From: Prevotella sp.
GTDB lineage: Bacteria; Bacteroidota; Bacteroidia; Bacteroidales; Bacteroidaceae
Length of the DNA: 63,365 bases
NCBI GenBank assembly: GCA_022773395.1
Contig: JALFBL010000046.1
Span: 1-63,365 of the forward strand
Reading direction: 5' to 3'
In this document: positions 10,401-18,799 of the stretch, in pieces
Layout of the letters: the number at the start of each line of letters is the position of its first letter
Numbering within the stretch: the first letter of the stretch is position 1
Made by a program: the position numbers and the translations under genes
The notes under the pieces: model-generated
What the model was told of the DNA's origin: nothing
The model's input: only the letters and a program-made list of their open reading frames with translations
Database searches by the model: none

Positions 10401-11938
10401 GTTCAGAAGTTCCCGTAACACTTTCTGTCAACATCCAACATCAGAATGGAACAATCGACGATGCTCTGTGGACAAAGGAAATCGCTCCGGTTAATAATGG
10501 AGAAACTACATGGAACGGTGTAAGCATTGACGTGCCTGCAGAACTGGCAAACGAAGAATATGCAGTGATTAATATCACCGCTCAGGTTGCCGAGGCACTC
10601 GAAACTCCGTTCTTGATAGATAACCTGAACATTGCCGATCCGCTCAGAAACGATGCCTCTATCATCCTGACGAATGCTCCCGAAAAGGTGAAGAAAGGAC
10701 AAGACGTCAATGTAACGCTCAGAGTGACCAACCAGGGTCTGGAAACAATGAAGAATGCCAAGGTTACACTTAAATCAAATGGTAAACTTGTATTCGAAAA
10801 GACAGTAGAACAAGAACTCTCGCTGCTTCAGAATGTGGAAATTCCTGTAGTCATCAGAACTTCTACCATTGACAAATCAGAAAAACTCAACCTCGAGGCT
10901 GAAGTAAGCATGGCAAACGACCTTGATGAGGACAACAACAAAGCAACGGCTTCTGTTGCCCTTGAAATAGTAGAACAGCCTGCACCTGTAAATCCTACTG
11001 CTCAGCAGGGTGCCAACAATTCTGTTGACTTGGCTTGGAACTCACCATCATTGGCTACAGAAATTGTAGAAGACAACTTTGAAGGGTACGATGCCTGGTC
11101 ACTCGAATTTGGAAACTGGACAACTGTGGACGCTGACAACGGTCATGCCGGATCGCTCTCCAAAAACAGCAACTATCTTCACCAGGGCGAGAAGTTCGCA
11201 TTCATCAACTGGCAACCGAGCGACATGTTCAAAGAAGGACAAGGTTTGGATCCTCACTCAGGAACCAAGTCTGCTGTGGCTATCTATCAGGTTAACGAAG
11301 GTGGTACCAACTATGTTGATTGCAACAACTGGCTCATCAGCCCGCAACTCTCAGGCAAAGCCCAGACTGTATCTATTTGGGTGAACAACTATAAGGGTGA
11401 CGGTTTCGGAACAGAAAACTTTGAATTCATGGTATCTTCAACCAATAAAGAAACAGACAGTTTCCAAAAGGTGGGCGATACTTATACGATGGAAACCGGT
11501 AAATGGACTGAAATATCAGTGGATGTTCCTGAAGGAACCAAATATTTCGCCATTCACCACATCACTGCTGCTGACCAAAGCTTCCTCTTCATGATCGATG
11601 ACGCCAGATTTGAAACCAGCAACGCTCCTGTAAGCTATAATGTTTATCGCGACGGTGTTTTCATTGGCAATACAACCAATATGAACTTCAACGATGCAAC
11701 TCCAGGCAGCGACGGCGAACACACTTACAGCATCACTGCTGTATATAACGACGGCTCAGAATCTGAACCTGTAAACGTGATGATTGTAACCGATATCAAT
11801 AGCATTTCTCTCAACGGCGAAGGAATCTACGATGTTTATACAATTGACGGCAAGCAAGTGATGAAGGGTGCAAAGACGCTGAAAGGTCTTGACAAGGGGG
11901 TTTACCTGATTAACGGTAAAAAGTTTGTCATCAATTAA
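7481..11938 (+). CDS. Large surface adhesin-like protein, fibronectin and choice-of-anchor J domains, type IX sorting tail
   Basis: This 1485-residue protein has a signal peptide (1-24, ending PVSAQ). The N-terminal region is propeller-like (LGVTNDGRAYGVAMDGNLY). Fibronectin type III-like repeats occur around 450-530, 840-900 and at the end. Two choice-of-anchor J (cleaved-adhesin-type) domains are marked by YIEDFES...DDWLITPPV near 540-690 and NFEGYDAW...NNWLISPQL near 1200-1380. The tail (GIYDVYTIDGKQVMKG...GVYLINGKKFVIN) is a type IX C-terminal sorting domain. Such domains occur in gingipain adhesin regions and bind host proteins or heme; binding here is inferred. It is monocistronic, with its own -7 box and a strong terminator at 11979, and is followed by the protease gene on the same strand. 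Confidence 0.8.
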   Translation: MRQKINHFLAFFFAFAMILPVSAQVRPKMKIPFLPEKPLLGQKSKVKKVDVSKVYPALKVIAPTISENPLFSKERTIIKPTPKFNGNLFKVNAEQALWANVASEQLLGLYAFHPVPNIQFEELASYEQGVFNGGSGLVDNLWHGVYMDLSYVGWGIIFVYHYAFDTESWELALEPVPQEDYSVIATETANDPKTGEVFGQFYSADLSSLEWGVIDYTTMTRTSIGTCERNYVALGVTNDGRAYGVAMDGNLYQIDRTTGKETLVGSTGIEVTTASNQYYTQSGEIDPLTNEFYWASKDKNGTSVLYTVDLNDAHITKVGDYGDATIAALTISKPQAANGAPAKIEDLAVKFEGPSTTGNVTFTAPVKKFDGSGLTGKLNYSITANGEEVATGEINAGENVTKSITVKEGNVTIVATTSNEQGASPKARLVTYAGYDVPDVVSKLKLTIDENNKATVTWEAPTTGLNHGYLGELTYDVYRFAGNDTTQVAKGQKELMFTETLPKTTMKNYAYGVRAINTTQASNLPATNGVVFGNAFDVPYIEDFESLANAKVFTILDSNGDDRTWSYSTVSANGLFRYTYSEENKGDDWLITPPVKLKAGKNYIIGCRTQSASKDNKERIEVMYGKAPTAEAMTNKVVPPTEVENTTFETIEKEITVAEDGEYYFGFHAISDANKFFLYIDDISIVKSPEAQAPDAVIDPVATPDPTGALKANITFKTPDKAINGETLKSLSKIEITSGTRLVKTIDNPTVGTEMTVIDETAAQGENIYTIIAYNEFNGGRKSIVKTFVGIDTPTAPAATVIDFISSVKLDWNDVNGVNNGVVLQKEITYSIYDITDDGALGSLIGETANGVTEYTIDPFDTNSGSQKYKGWALTAKNSAGESSYGLTSLIVGAPYTLPYHNSFKNMSLENKFIGLKSTSNLTAWGITGKFSVDNDGGALIFHPKTPGYSTLVLGKISMKGAAKPKIMFNYLNSSEVPVTLSVNIQHQNGTIDDALWTKEIAPVNNGETTWNGVSIDVPAELANEEYAVINITAQVAEALETPFLIDNLNIADPLRNDASIILTNAPEKVKKGQDVNVTLRVTNQGLETMKNAKVTLKSNGKLVFEKTVEQELSLLQNVEIPVVIRTSTIDKSEKLNLEAEVSMANDLDEDNNKATASVALEIVEQPAPVNPTAQQGANNSVDLAWNSPSLATEIVEDNFEGYDAWSLEFGNWTTVDADNGHAGSLSKNSNYLHQGEKFAFINWQPSDMFKEGQGLDPHSGTKSAVAIYQVNEGGTNYVDCNNWLISPQLSGKAQTVSIWVNNYKGDGFGTENFEFMVSSTNKETDSFQKVGDTYTMETGKWTEISVDVPEGTKYFAIHHITAADQSFLFMIDDARFETSNAPVSYNVYRDGVFIGNTTNMNFNDATPGSDGEHTYSITAVYNDGSESEPVNVMIVTDINSISLNGEGIYDVYTIDGKQVMKGAKTLKGLDKGVYLINGKKFVIN

Positions 11939-11978
11939 AGTTTGAATCACAGCGAAGTCACACGACTTCAATATAAGG

Positions 11979-12016
11979 AAAAGGCTGCAACCCTGAAAAA
12001 GGTTGCGGCTTTTTTC
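11979..12016 (+). terminator. Rho-independent terminator after the surface adhesin gene
   Basis: A GC-rich stem (11979-11992 pairing with 12001-12014, with two G-U pairs) is followed by a run of T. It sits 40 bp after the adhesin stop codon. Confidence 0.85.
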
Positions 12017-12046
12017 ATGATTTCTCATAAACCCCAAAAGAAGCGT

Positions 12047-12120
12047 TGATTGTGTTAAATTTCGGATGGGACTCTCTGCAGAGTTTCCGGGAAAATAGAA
12101 AAGTGACGGATTATCCATTG
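12047..12120 (-). repeat. Partial copy of the intergenic repeat at 22.8 kb
   Basis: The segment AATAGAAAAGTGACGGAT and its flanks (TTAAATTT upstream, ATCC(A/G)TTG downstream) match the reverse complement of about 22776-22840. The core is nearly identical over some 26 bases; flanks are weaker. It appears to be a decayed fragment of a dispersed intergenic repeat. Confidence 0.45.
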
Positions 12121-12161
12121 GAAATTTGGAAAAAAACAATGTAGATTTTGTGATATTTTAT

Positions 12162-12169
12162 TATCTTTG
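12162..12169 (+). promoter_or_regulatory. -7 box TATCTTTG of the protease gene
   Basis: TATCTTTG followed by C matches TAnnTTTG and lies 64 bp before the protease start codon in a very AT-rich leader. Confidence 0.55.
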
Positions 12170-12232
12170 CAAAATATAAGACACGAAATATCCGTACCGT
12201 TATTTTCCGTAAATTTTTAAAACAATAAACCT

Positions 12233-14809
12233 ATGCTTTTCAACAAACAATTAGCAATCAACTTATTGCTTGCATGTGTTTTTGCAGTCCATATAAATGC
12301 TGCACCAAGAACAAAATCCGATATGAGAACAATCGCCATGCAGGTTCTCAACCAGTCATCATCTGCACGCAGGCTTTTCAAAGCCGACAAACCGAAAACG
12401 ATTGAATCCAACAATGCCTTTACCATCATGGGATATGAAAAAGGAGGATTTGCAATCATTGCAAACGACGACTTGCTGCCGGCCGTTATAGGATATTCTT
12501 TTTCAGATTACAGCGGAAAAAGCAGAAACGAAAATTTCAAGTGGTATCTGAAAAGTGCAGAGGAGGCCATCAATTATATGGTGACAAACGGAATCAGATA
12601 CAAAATACTGAAACCGGACACTACAAAGTTTGAAGAGAGCATGGGGCCTCTTGTAACAACTCACTGGGGACAAGAATCACCCTATAACGATCTTTGTCCC
12701 TACGGAACAACATCAGGAAGAGGAGAGTGGCAGGGCTACGGATCAACGGGACGCACCGTAACGGGATGTGTGGCAACAGCAATGGCTCAGATTATGTACT
12801 ACAACAAATACCCCAAGCATGGTATAGGTACGCATTCGGTGAATGTAAAGCAGGCCGACGGGTCGCGTGAAACCGTCACTGTAAATTACGAAGAAAGCAC
12901 ATACAAGTGGGACGACATGATTGACAACTATGAGGCGGGCAAATATACTACTGCCCAAGGAGAAGCTGTTGCGAAACTGATGCTCGACTGCGGTGTGGCG
13001 GCAGACATGATGTATGCTACAGACGGTTCTGGAACCTACACATACAATGCCTGCGAGGGGCTGAAACGAAATTTCGGCTATCCCTCCACGACACAGTACG
13101 TAGAACGCGACCAATACTCTGAAGCAGAATGGATGGACATGGTATTTACCGAAATCAACGCACGCAGAGCCATTCTATATACAGGGGTGGATACGAACAA
13201 CGGTGGACATGCTTTTGTTCTGTGTGGATATGACAAGGAAGGAAAAGTATGGATAAACTGGGGATGGGACGGCGAGGCTGACGGCTACTACAACATCGCA
13301 CTGCTCAATCCAATGGGATACAGATTTTCGAAATACCAGGACATGATTATCGGTTTCAAAGGTGAAATAGGCGAATTGGTAAAAGATACCGTTGTGGTAA
13401 AAACGCCCGGAACACTCGGAACATTGATTCCCGATTCTATCACAGACAGGATTTCCGAATTGAAAGTAGAAGGAAGCATCAACTCAACCGATTTGAAACT
13501 GCTTCGCAAGATTGCGGGGAGAGATTCCCTGGGACAGGCCGTGCGCTCATCACTGCTGCTGCTTGACATGAGTGATGCAACAATAGTTGAAGGAGGAGAG
13601 CCATATCTGATTGAAGGAAAACGCAAACTGACAACCAGCAACAATGAAATGCCGGAAAAGGCGTTTTACAATTGCCAATGCCTCAATAAACTTTACTTGC
13701 CGAAAAGCATAACCAAGATAGGCGACGGGGCATTTGGAAGAATTATCGGTCTCAATCATGTAAATATCCCTTTAGGAAAAGACAAGGACTATGTTGTCGT
13801 TGACAACGTGGTTTATTCGAAAGACACTGTAGAACTGATTGCTGCAATGCCCAGAATTTCAGGAAAAATAAAATTGAAGCAAAAGGTAAAAAGAATTCAC
13901 CATTACGGACTTTCCGGATGTTCGAGAATGGAGGAAATTGTAATTCCACAAAACATTGAATACATAGGTGACGAGGCCTTCGCCGCCAACTATTCATTGC
14001 AGGCCATCAGAATATATGCAAAAAGCATCCCCGAACTGGGAAGAAATGTCTTCGAAGATATCAACAAGAAAAGAACAAAACTCTATGTGCCGGCTGGAAT
14101 GAAGAACAAATACAACCAGGCATCGCAGTGGAAAACATTCAATGAAGGAAAAGCCAGTAATATTGTTGAATTTGGAACTACTATCAAGGCTCGTAACGAT
14201 ATAAGAAAATATGGTGAAAACAATCCTGTTTTCGGATGGCAAGTGAAAGGCGACTATGTAAACGGAACACCAATCCTCAGTTGCAATGCGGACAAGGCCT
14301 CACCAGTTGGAAAGTATGTCATACATGTGGAAAGAGGAAGCATTACAGAAGAGGAAGTTGAATTTGAAGACGGTTATCTTATTGTGCAAAAGGCAACTGC
14401 CAATTTGCGTGCGAACGACCTGGCCATCAAAGTGAACGAAACACCCGAATTTACATATACCGTAGATAGTTTGCAGAACAACGAAACTGAGATTAAACTC
14501 ACGGAATCTCCTGTCTTCACGGTAATGAATGCTTCGGGAGAAACGCTGACAGAATTTACACAAACCGGAACTTACCGGATTGTTGTCAGTGGCGGCGTTT
14601 CCGACAACTACCAATTCAACTACGTTCCCGCCAAACTTACAGTAATGCCCGGTACCAGCGGAATAGACAATTTGTCTTCCTCCGGTAAAGAAGGAGTTTT
14701 CGACATATACACCGTCACGGGAACTCTTATTGTTAAAAACGCAAAGAGTGCAAGCAATCTGCCCAAAGGCATTTATATTATCAACAACAGAAAAGTCATC
14801 GTGAAATAA
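12233..14809 (+). CDS. inpA: Interpain A-like C10 cysteine protease with type IX sorting tail
   Basis: This 858-residue secreted protease has a signal peptide (1-24) and a streptopain/interpain prodomain (about 25-138, SSSARRLFKADKP onward). The C10 catalytic domain shows VTGCVATAMAQIMYYNKYP with Cys at about 179 and NNGGHAFVLCGYD with His at about 326, then INWGWDG. After about residue 400 come BspA-like leucine-rich repeats (SITKIGDGAFGRI, EYIGDEAFAANY), an MBG-like beta region, and a type IX C-terminal domain (VFDIYTVTGTLIV...KGIYIINNRKVIVK). Architecture and length are close to Prevotella intermedia interpain A (868 residues), which degrades complement C3 and hemoglobin. Both catalytic residues are present. 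It is flanked by its own promoter and a terminator, so it is probably monocistronic. The gene symbol is by similarity of build. Confidence 0.85.
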   Translation: MLFNKQLAINLLLACVFAVHINAAPRTKSDMRTIAMQVLNQSSSARRLFKADKPKTIESNNAFTIMGYEKGGFAIIANDDLLPAVIGYSFSDYSGKSRNENFKWYLKSAEEAINYMVTNGIRYKILKPDTTKFEESMGPLVTTHWGQESPYNDLCPYGTTSGRGEWQGYGSTGRTVTGCVATAMAQIMYYNKYPKHGIGTHSVNVKQADGSRETVTVNYEESTYKWDDMIDNYEAGKYTTAQGEAVAKLMLDCGVAADMMYATDGSGTYTYNACEGLKRNFGYPSTTQYVERDQYSEAEWMDMVFTEINARRAILYTGVDTNNGGHAFVLCGYDKEGKVWINWGWDGEADGYYNIALLNPMGYRFSKYQDMIIGFKGEIGELVKDTVVVKTPGTLGTLIPDSITDRISELKVEGSINSTDLKLLRKIAGRDSLGQAVRSSLLLLDMSDATIVEGGEPYLIEGKRKLTTSNNEMPEKAFYNCQCLNKLYLPKSITKIGDGAFGRIIGLNHVNIPLGKDKDYVVVDNVVYSKDTVELIAAMPRISGKIKLKQKVKRIHHYGLSGCSRMEEIVIPQNIEYIGDEAFAANYSLQAIRIYAKSIPELGRNVFEDINKKRTKLYVPAGMKNKYNQASQWKTFNEGKASNIVEFGTTIKARNDIRKYGENNPVFGWQVKGDYVNGTPILSCNADKASPVGKYVIHVERGSITEEEVEFEDGYLIVQKATANLRANDLAIKVNETPEFTYTVDSLQNNETEIKLTESPVFTVMNASGETLTEFTQTGTYRIVVSGGVSDNYQFNYVPAKLTVMPGTSGIDNLSSSGKEGVFDIYTVTGTLIVKNAKSASNLPKGIYIINNRKVIVK

Positions 14810-14862
14810 GCACATTTCATTCCTATTTACCTTGATGTAATAGGAACAATTCCACTTGCAAG

Positions 14863-14910
14863 AAAAATAGTCACCCCCTCTAATAAAAAAGAGGATGTGA
14901 CTATTTTTTT
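14863..14910. terminator. Bidirectional terminator between protease and glycosyltransferase
   Basis: The stem AAAAATAGTCAC (14863-14874) pairs with 14897-14908, has an inner CTC/GAG stem, and is flanked by A-rich and T-rich tails on opposite sides. It lies between convergent genes and can serve both. Confidence 0.85.
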
Positions 14911-14977
14911 ATGGACACGCCTTCTTGCAGGTCTTCCTTCTCTTTTCCACTAACGGTCAAGAGACAATTTACGGAAC

Positions 14978-15910
14978 TCAGATAAAGTTTGAAGCATTTC
15001 TGAACTTTTTGTCAATCATTTCCATCATTTGCCGATGGCGTGCCAGCATTACTTCCAAGATGAGACCACACACCCAAAGAAGAAGCGAGAGCAAAACCAT
15101 GAATCCACAAACAATGAGAGTGGGGTAGCGGGGCACCAATCCTGTTTTCAAATATTCGGCGAAAACAGGCATAAGCATAATAATGGCCACATGGAAAACA
15201 ATCAATGCCACTACACTGAAAAACTTGAGCGGCTTATAGTCGCGATACAGACAAAAAATGGTTTTCAACACTTTCATCCCATCGCTCAACGTGTTCAATT
15301 TGCTCTCGCTGCCATCCGGACGGTCTCGGTATTCTACGGGAATCTGGCAAATTTTCAAATTCCTGTCCAAGGCGTAAATGGTCATCTCAGTCTCTATTTC
15401 AAACCCTTTCGACAAAATAGGCACAGACTTTACGAATTTTCTGCTAAACGTTCTGTAACCCGTCATAATGTCCTTGACATCACTTTTAAATATATGGTTG
15501 ATCAAATACCTTACACAACGATTGCCACTGCCATGGAACAGACGCTTGTTCTCAGAAAAATAAGTAGAAGAAAGACGGTCGCCCACCACCATATCAAAAC
15601 CCTCAGCCATTATTTTAGTACACATCTGCCGGGCTTGGTAGGCAGGATAGGTATCGTCTCCATCTACCAAAACATAGCAGTCGGCATCCACATCCATAAA
15701 CATTTGCCGCACTACATTGCCCTTTCCCTGTCGCAATTCCTTCCTCACCGTTGCACCCGCACCTTCTGCTTTCTGCACCGTTGCATCAGTCGAATTGTTG
15801 TCATACACATAAATCTCCGCCTCTGGAAGTGCCGCCTTAAAATCAGCCACTACCTTTCCAATGGTTTTTTCTTCGTTGTAACAAGGAATCAATACGGCAA
15901 TCTTATTCAT
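14978..15910 (-). CDS. Polyprenyl-phosphate glycosyltransferase (GT2, DPM1/GtrB-like)
   Basis: The 310-residue protein starts NKIAVLIPCYNEEKTIGKV, followed by YVYDNNSTDAT and YVLVDGDDTYP, the GT2 nucleotide and metal motifs of dolichol/undecaprenyl-phosphate sugar transferases. Two C-terminal membrane helices (about 235-260 and 270-300) follow. It should load a sugar onto a lipid carrier at the inner membrane. The start at 15910 was chosen because it gives the canonical N-terminus and overlaps the upstream membrane-protein gene by 8 bp. The pairing with a polytopic membrane protein suggests a lipid-linked sugar system in which the partner uses the charged lipid. The donor sugar is unknown. 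Confidence 0.85.
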   Translation of the reverse strand: MNKIAVLIPCYNEEKTIGKVVADFKAALPEAEIYVYDNNSTDATVQKAEGAGATVRKELRQGKGNVVRQMFMDVDADCYVLVDGDDTYPAYQARQMCTKIMAEGFDMVVGDRLSSTYFSENKRLFHGSGNRCVRYLINHIFKSDVKDIMTGYRTFSRKFVKSVPILSKGFEIETEMTIYALDRNLKICQIPVEYRDRPDGSESKLNTLSDGMKVLKTIFCLYRDYKPLKFFSVVALIVFHVAIIMLMPVFAEYLKTGLVPRYPTLIVCGFMVLLSLLLWVCGLILEVMLARHRQMMEMIDKKFRNASNFI

Positions 15911-17168
15911 TTTCTTTTTCAGGTTGTATGGTAAAATAAACAAAAAGCAGCACACTGTATATGCTCAGCAACAAGGCTCTCCACGTAAAGAAAATATGCT
16001 GCAGAGAATGATTTTTCAAAAAAATGTACCATACGGGAACAATACCTGCCACAAGCAGCAGATAACCATATTGCTGGCTCGCCTTCCAACGGAACACGAT
16101 GTGCAATATGCCCAATATGATGATAATGCCCAAAACGGCAAGAATAATAGACGGAGAGACTATGTTGAACAGTTGTCTGCTCGTTTTTTCATACAATTCT
16201 TCCATCGAAATGGCATTGCCTCCCACCACCACCGTGTTGGAAACCCTCAGTTCAATGCTATCAACAGCACTCTGAAAAATATTGATGCCCGTAAGAAGAT
16301 ATGCCACCAACCATTTCGAAGCCCACAGCAGCGCATAGCCCGAAAGCCATGACACACCTACACATATAATGTAATGCCAACGCTTGAAATCGTTCAGATC
16401 AATCAAACACAGCAATAACGGCAAACCAAGCGTGAGTTGTGGAGTGGTGAGAAAATCCATAAAACCGGTCAATGCACCTATGACAAAAAAAGTCATCAAA
16501 CTGTTCTCCACATTCTTGGTCAATGCAGGAAAACGCATTACGGCAAACATCGACAGAAAAGCGATGTAGAAGCAGGTAGAAAACTGAATGGCAAAGGGAA
16601 CGATAGGGAAATTGATGACTGCCAACGAAACCAACAATCCTGCTGCATACGCCCAATGGTAACGTCTGTACATCATCACCGACACAAGGACTGTCAACGA
16701 AAACAGACAAAAAAAATTGATGATTCTTATCTGTGCATAGTCGAAAAACACCAACAAGGGGCGCAACAACAGCTGGTAGCCATGCCAATATCTGCCATAG
16801 CCAACCTGTTCCGGCATGCTTTCTCTGCCATTTTCCGCCAAATGCTTGGTAGCCCTCGCCATGCCGAAATAGCCCTGCCTGCCACTGTAATCTTTGGCAA
16901 ACTCGTTCAGCATGGCCGATTTCACAGGTTCACGGCTGTCGGCATTCACATTCATATTGAGCATCATGCAGTCGGTCATATTGTCGATTTTGAACAATTC
17001 AAAACCTAATATTTTCCTAAAAATGCCCTCTTCTTCAATAATGTCTGCAGAACGCGACACATTCTCCCGCACCATACTTGTAGGTATGGCATGCACGGCA
17101 ATGATGGAAACCGTAAAGGCCGCCAGCAACACAACATAAAGGCCAACCAACCGCCCGATGCTTTTCAT
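15903..17168 (-). CDS. Polytopic inner-membrane protein of unknown function
   Basis: This 421-residue protein has about ten hydrophobic helices. A large loop after the first helix (about 30-130) is likely periplasmic and contains many charged residues (SMVRENVSRSADIIEEEG). This layout, with a first helix, a periplasmic loop and then a helix bundle, resembles GT-C membrane glycosyltransferases and O-unit processing proteins, but no defining motif was seen. It is followed with 8-bp overlap by the polyprenyl-phosphate glycosyltransferase gene, which supports a role in using or moving lipid-linked sugar. It starts 5 bp after nadA, so nadA and these two genes may share a transcript. Confidence 0.7.
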   Translation of the reverse strand: MKSIGRLVGLYVVLLAAFTVSIIAVHAIPTSMVRENVSRSADIIEEEGIFRKILGFELFKIDNMTDCMMLNMNVNADSREPVKSAMLNEFAKDYSGRQGYFGMARATKHLAENGRESMPEQVGYGRYWHGYQLLLRPLLVFFDYAQIRIINFFCLFSLTVLVSVMMYRRYHWAYAAGLLVSLAVINFPIVPFAIQFSTCFYIAFLSMFAVMRFPALTKNVENSLMTFFVIGALTGFMDFLTTPQLTLGLPLLLCLIDLNDFKRWHYIICVGVSWLSGYALLWASKWLVAYLLTGINIFQSAVDSIELRVSNTVVVGGNAISMEELYEKTSRQLFNIVSPSIILAVLGIIIILGILHIVFRWKASQQYGYLLLVAGIVPVWYIFLKNHSLQHIFFTWRALLLSIYSVLLFVYFTIQPEKENE

Positions 17169-17173
17169 CCTTC

Positions 17174-18166
17174 TTACGACAATTCCAGCATGCGGTTGAT
17201 AGATTTCACCGCCTCTCTCGATATTTTCTCATCCACTTCAACACACGGCCATTCATATTTCAACGCATTGTAGAGTTTCTCCAAGCTGTTCATCTTCATG
17301 TAATGACACTCATTGCAAGAGCAGCCCACACCTCCTTCACTGATTTCGGGCGGAACAGGATAGAATGTCTTGTCCCTGCATTGCCGCTCAATTTCGTGCA
17401 ATATGCCTGCTTCGGTAGCAATGATAAACTCTTTCCTGTCGCTTTCCACACAATGTTTCAAAATCACGGCTGTAGAACCCACCACATCGGCCAGTGCCAA
17501 CATTGCCCCTTTACATTCGGGATGAGCCAGCACCACAGCATCAGGATGCTCTTTCTTCAGTCTTACTGTTTCATCTACCGAAAAACGCTCATGAACATGA
17601 CAACCACCATTCCACAACAACATGTTTCTGCCCGTCACCGTGTTGATGTAACTTCCCAAATTATAGTCAGGGCCAAAAATTATCTTCTCGTCTGGCGCAA
17701 AACTTTCAATCACTTTTCTGGCATTTCCGCTTGTCACCACCACATCGGTCAACGCCTTTACGGCAGCCGTAGTGTTCACATAGCTCACTACCTTATAGCC
17801 CGGATGCTCCTCCTTGTATTTTTTCAAGTCTTCCGCCCTACAGCTGTCGGCCAGCGAACATCCCGCATTCAGGTCGGGACAGAGCACCAATTTGTCGGGA
17901 CATAATATTTTGCACGTTTCCGCCATAAAATGCACACCACACATCACAATGATTCTGGCCTCTGTCTTGGCAGCCTTTTGGGCCAGTGCCAAACTGTCGC
18001 CTATAAAATGGGCTATGTTCTGTATTTCACCTTTCACATAATAGTGGGCAAGAACAATGGCATCTTTTTCCTTGCAAAGCCTACGAATTTCGGCAGCCAA
18101 ATCCATGTTCTTGTCAATGGGTTCATCCACATAGCCTTTTTCCATCCACTCTGTTTTTGTCTTCAT
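17174..18166 (-). CDS. nadA: Quinolinate synthase A
   Basis: The protein (330 residues) is the 4Fe-4S enzyme that condenses iminoaspartate with dihydroxyacetone phosphate to quinolinate in NAD synthesis. Visible signatures are LAHYYVKGEIQNIAHFIGDS, MCGVHFMAETCKILCPDK, AGCSLADSC, and GVGCSCNECHYMKMNSL near the C-terminus, which supply the cluster cysteines and substrate residues. Length is normal. NadB and NadC are not in the window. A minus-strand -7 box lies about 200 bp upstream (18370-18377), within the DnaA-box-rich intergenic region. The membrane-protein gene follows after 5 bp. Assignment is firm. Confidence 0.95.
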   Translation of the reverse strand: MKTKTEWMEKGYVDEPIDKNMDLAAEIRRLCKEKDAIVLAHYYVKGEIQNIAHFIGDSLALAQKAAKTEARIIVMCGVHFMAETCKILCPDKLVLCPDLNAGCSLADSCRAEDLKKYKEEHPGYKVVSYVNTTAAVKALTDVVVTSGNARKVIESFAPDEKIIFGPDYNLGSYINTVTGRNMLLWNGGCHVHERFSVDETVRLKKEHPDAVVLAHPECKGAMLALADVVGSTAVILKHCVESDRKEFIIATEAGILHEIERQCRDKTFYPVPPEISEGGVGCSCNECHYMKMNSLEKLYNALKYEWPCVEVDEKISREAVKSINRMLELS

Positions 18167-18232
18167 ATCATTATTATCTTTCTCTTTTTTCTTTTAAATA
18201 AAACAATAGATGAGTATGATGTGCTGTTGAAA

Positions 18233-18720
18233 AGTTGATAACTTCTCCTTAAAATGTTTGGTGGTTCCGTTATCAACACCAATGCACATTTCATTCACAC
18301 TTATTGTTCATATTATTTCATTGATAATCAGATTTTAAAATCATTTATCAACAATTATACTATTTGGTGCAAATATAATAAGTTTATATCTTTTATCCTA
18401 TGAAAAACGTGCAAAACTTTTCCAAAACGCTGAAATAACTCTGTGGTTATGCACATAAACGTGCATTCTTCTTGTGCTCTTGTGGACATCCTATAGTTTT
18501 TCAAACGGTTTTCCACAGAGTTTTCCACAGTTTTATGAACATATATGGCTGGTTCGTTTTTTACAGTTGTGTTTCTTTCTTGTTCCTCCCGAGTCCTGAT
18601 TATATAGTGTTGTGTTTTTATTCATGACTTTCAAGTTTGAATTTTATTGTTTGATAACTATAAAAAACTTAATTTTCAATGATTTAAGCCAACTTTAAAT
18701 CCTTTTCTTACAAAAGAGTG
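18233..18720. other. Candidate replication origin: DnaA-box-like cluster with AT-rich flank
   Basis: Two TTTTCCACA (18509-18517, 18521-18529) and one TTATGCACA (18447-18455) match TTWTNCACA exactly. Two TTATCAACA (18270-18278, 18345-18353) and a minus-strand TTATCAACT (18233-18241) differ by one or two bases, and a further weak reverse site lies at 18481. An AT-rich stretch (about 18600-18720) that could unwind follows. The region separates divergent nadA and rnr. dnaA is not in the window. Boxes are read directly; origin function is inferred. Confidence 0.5.
18370..18377 (-). promoter_or_regulatory. -7 box TATATTTG on the minus strand, for nadA
   Basis: The minus strand reads TATATTTG followed by C, about 200 bp upstream of nadA. 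The long leader would run through several of the DnaA-like boxes. Confidence 0.45.
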
Positions 18721-18762
18721 AATTTTCTTTCTGTCAAAAAGCCGCAGAAGTATATATTTTAG

Positions 18763-18770
18763 TATATTTG
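18763..18770 (+). promoter_or_regulatory. -7 box TATATTTG of rnr
   Basis: TATATTTG followed by C lies 29 bp upstream of the rnr start codon, a typical short Bacteroidetes leader. Confidence 0.6.
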
Positions 18771-18799
18771 CATCATATAAACATATAACGAATACCATT

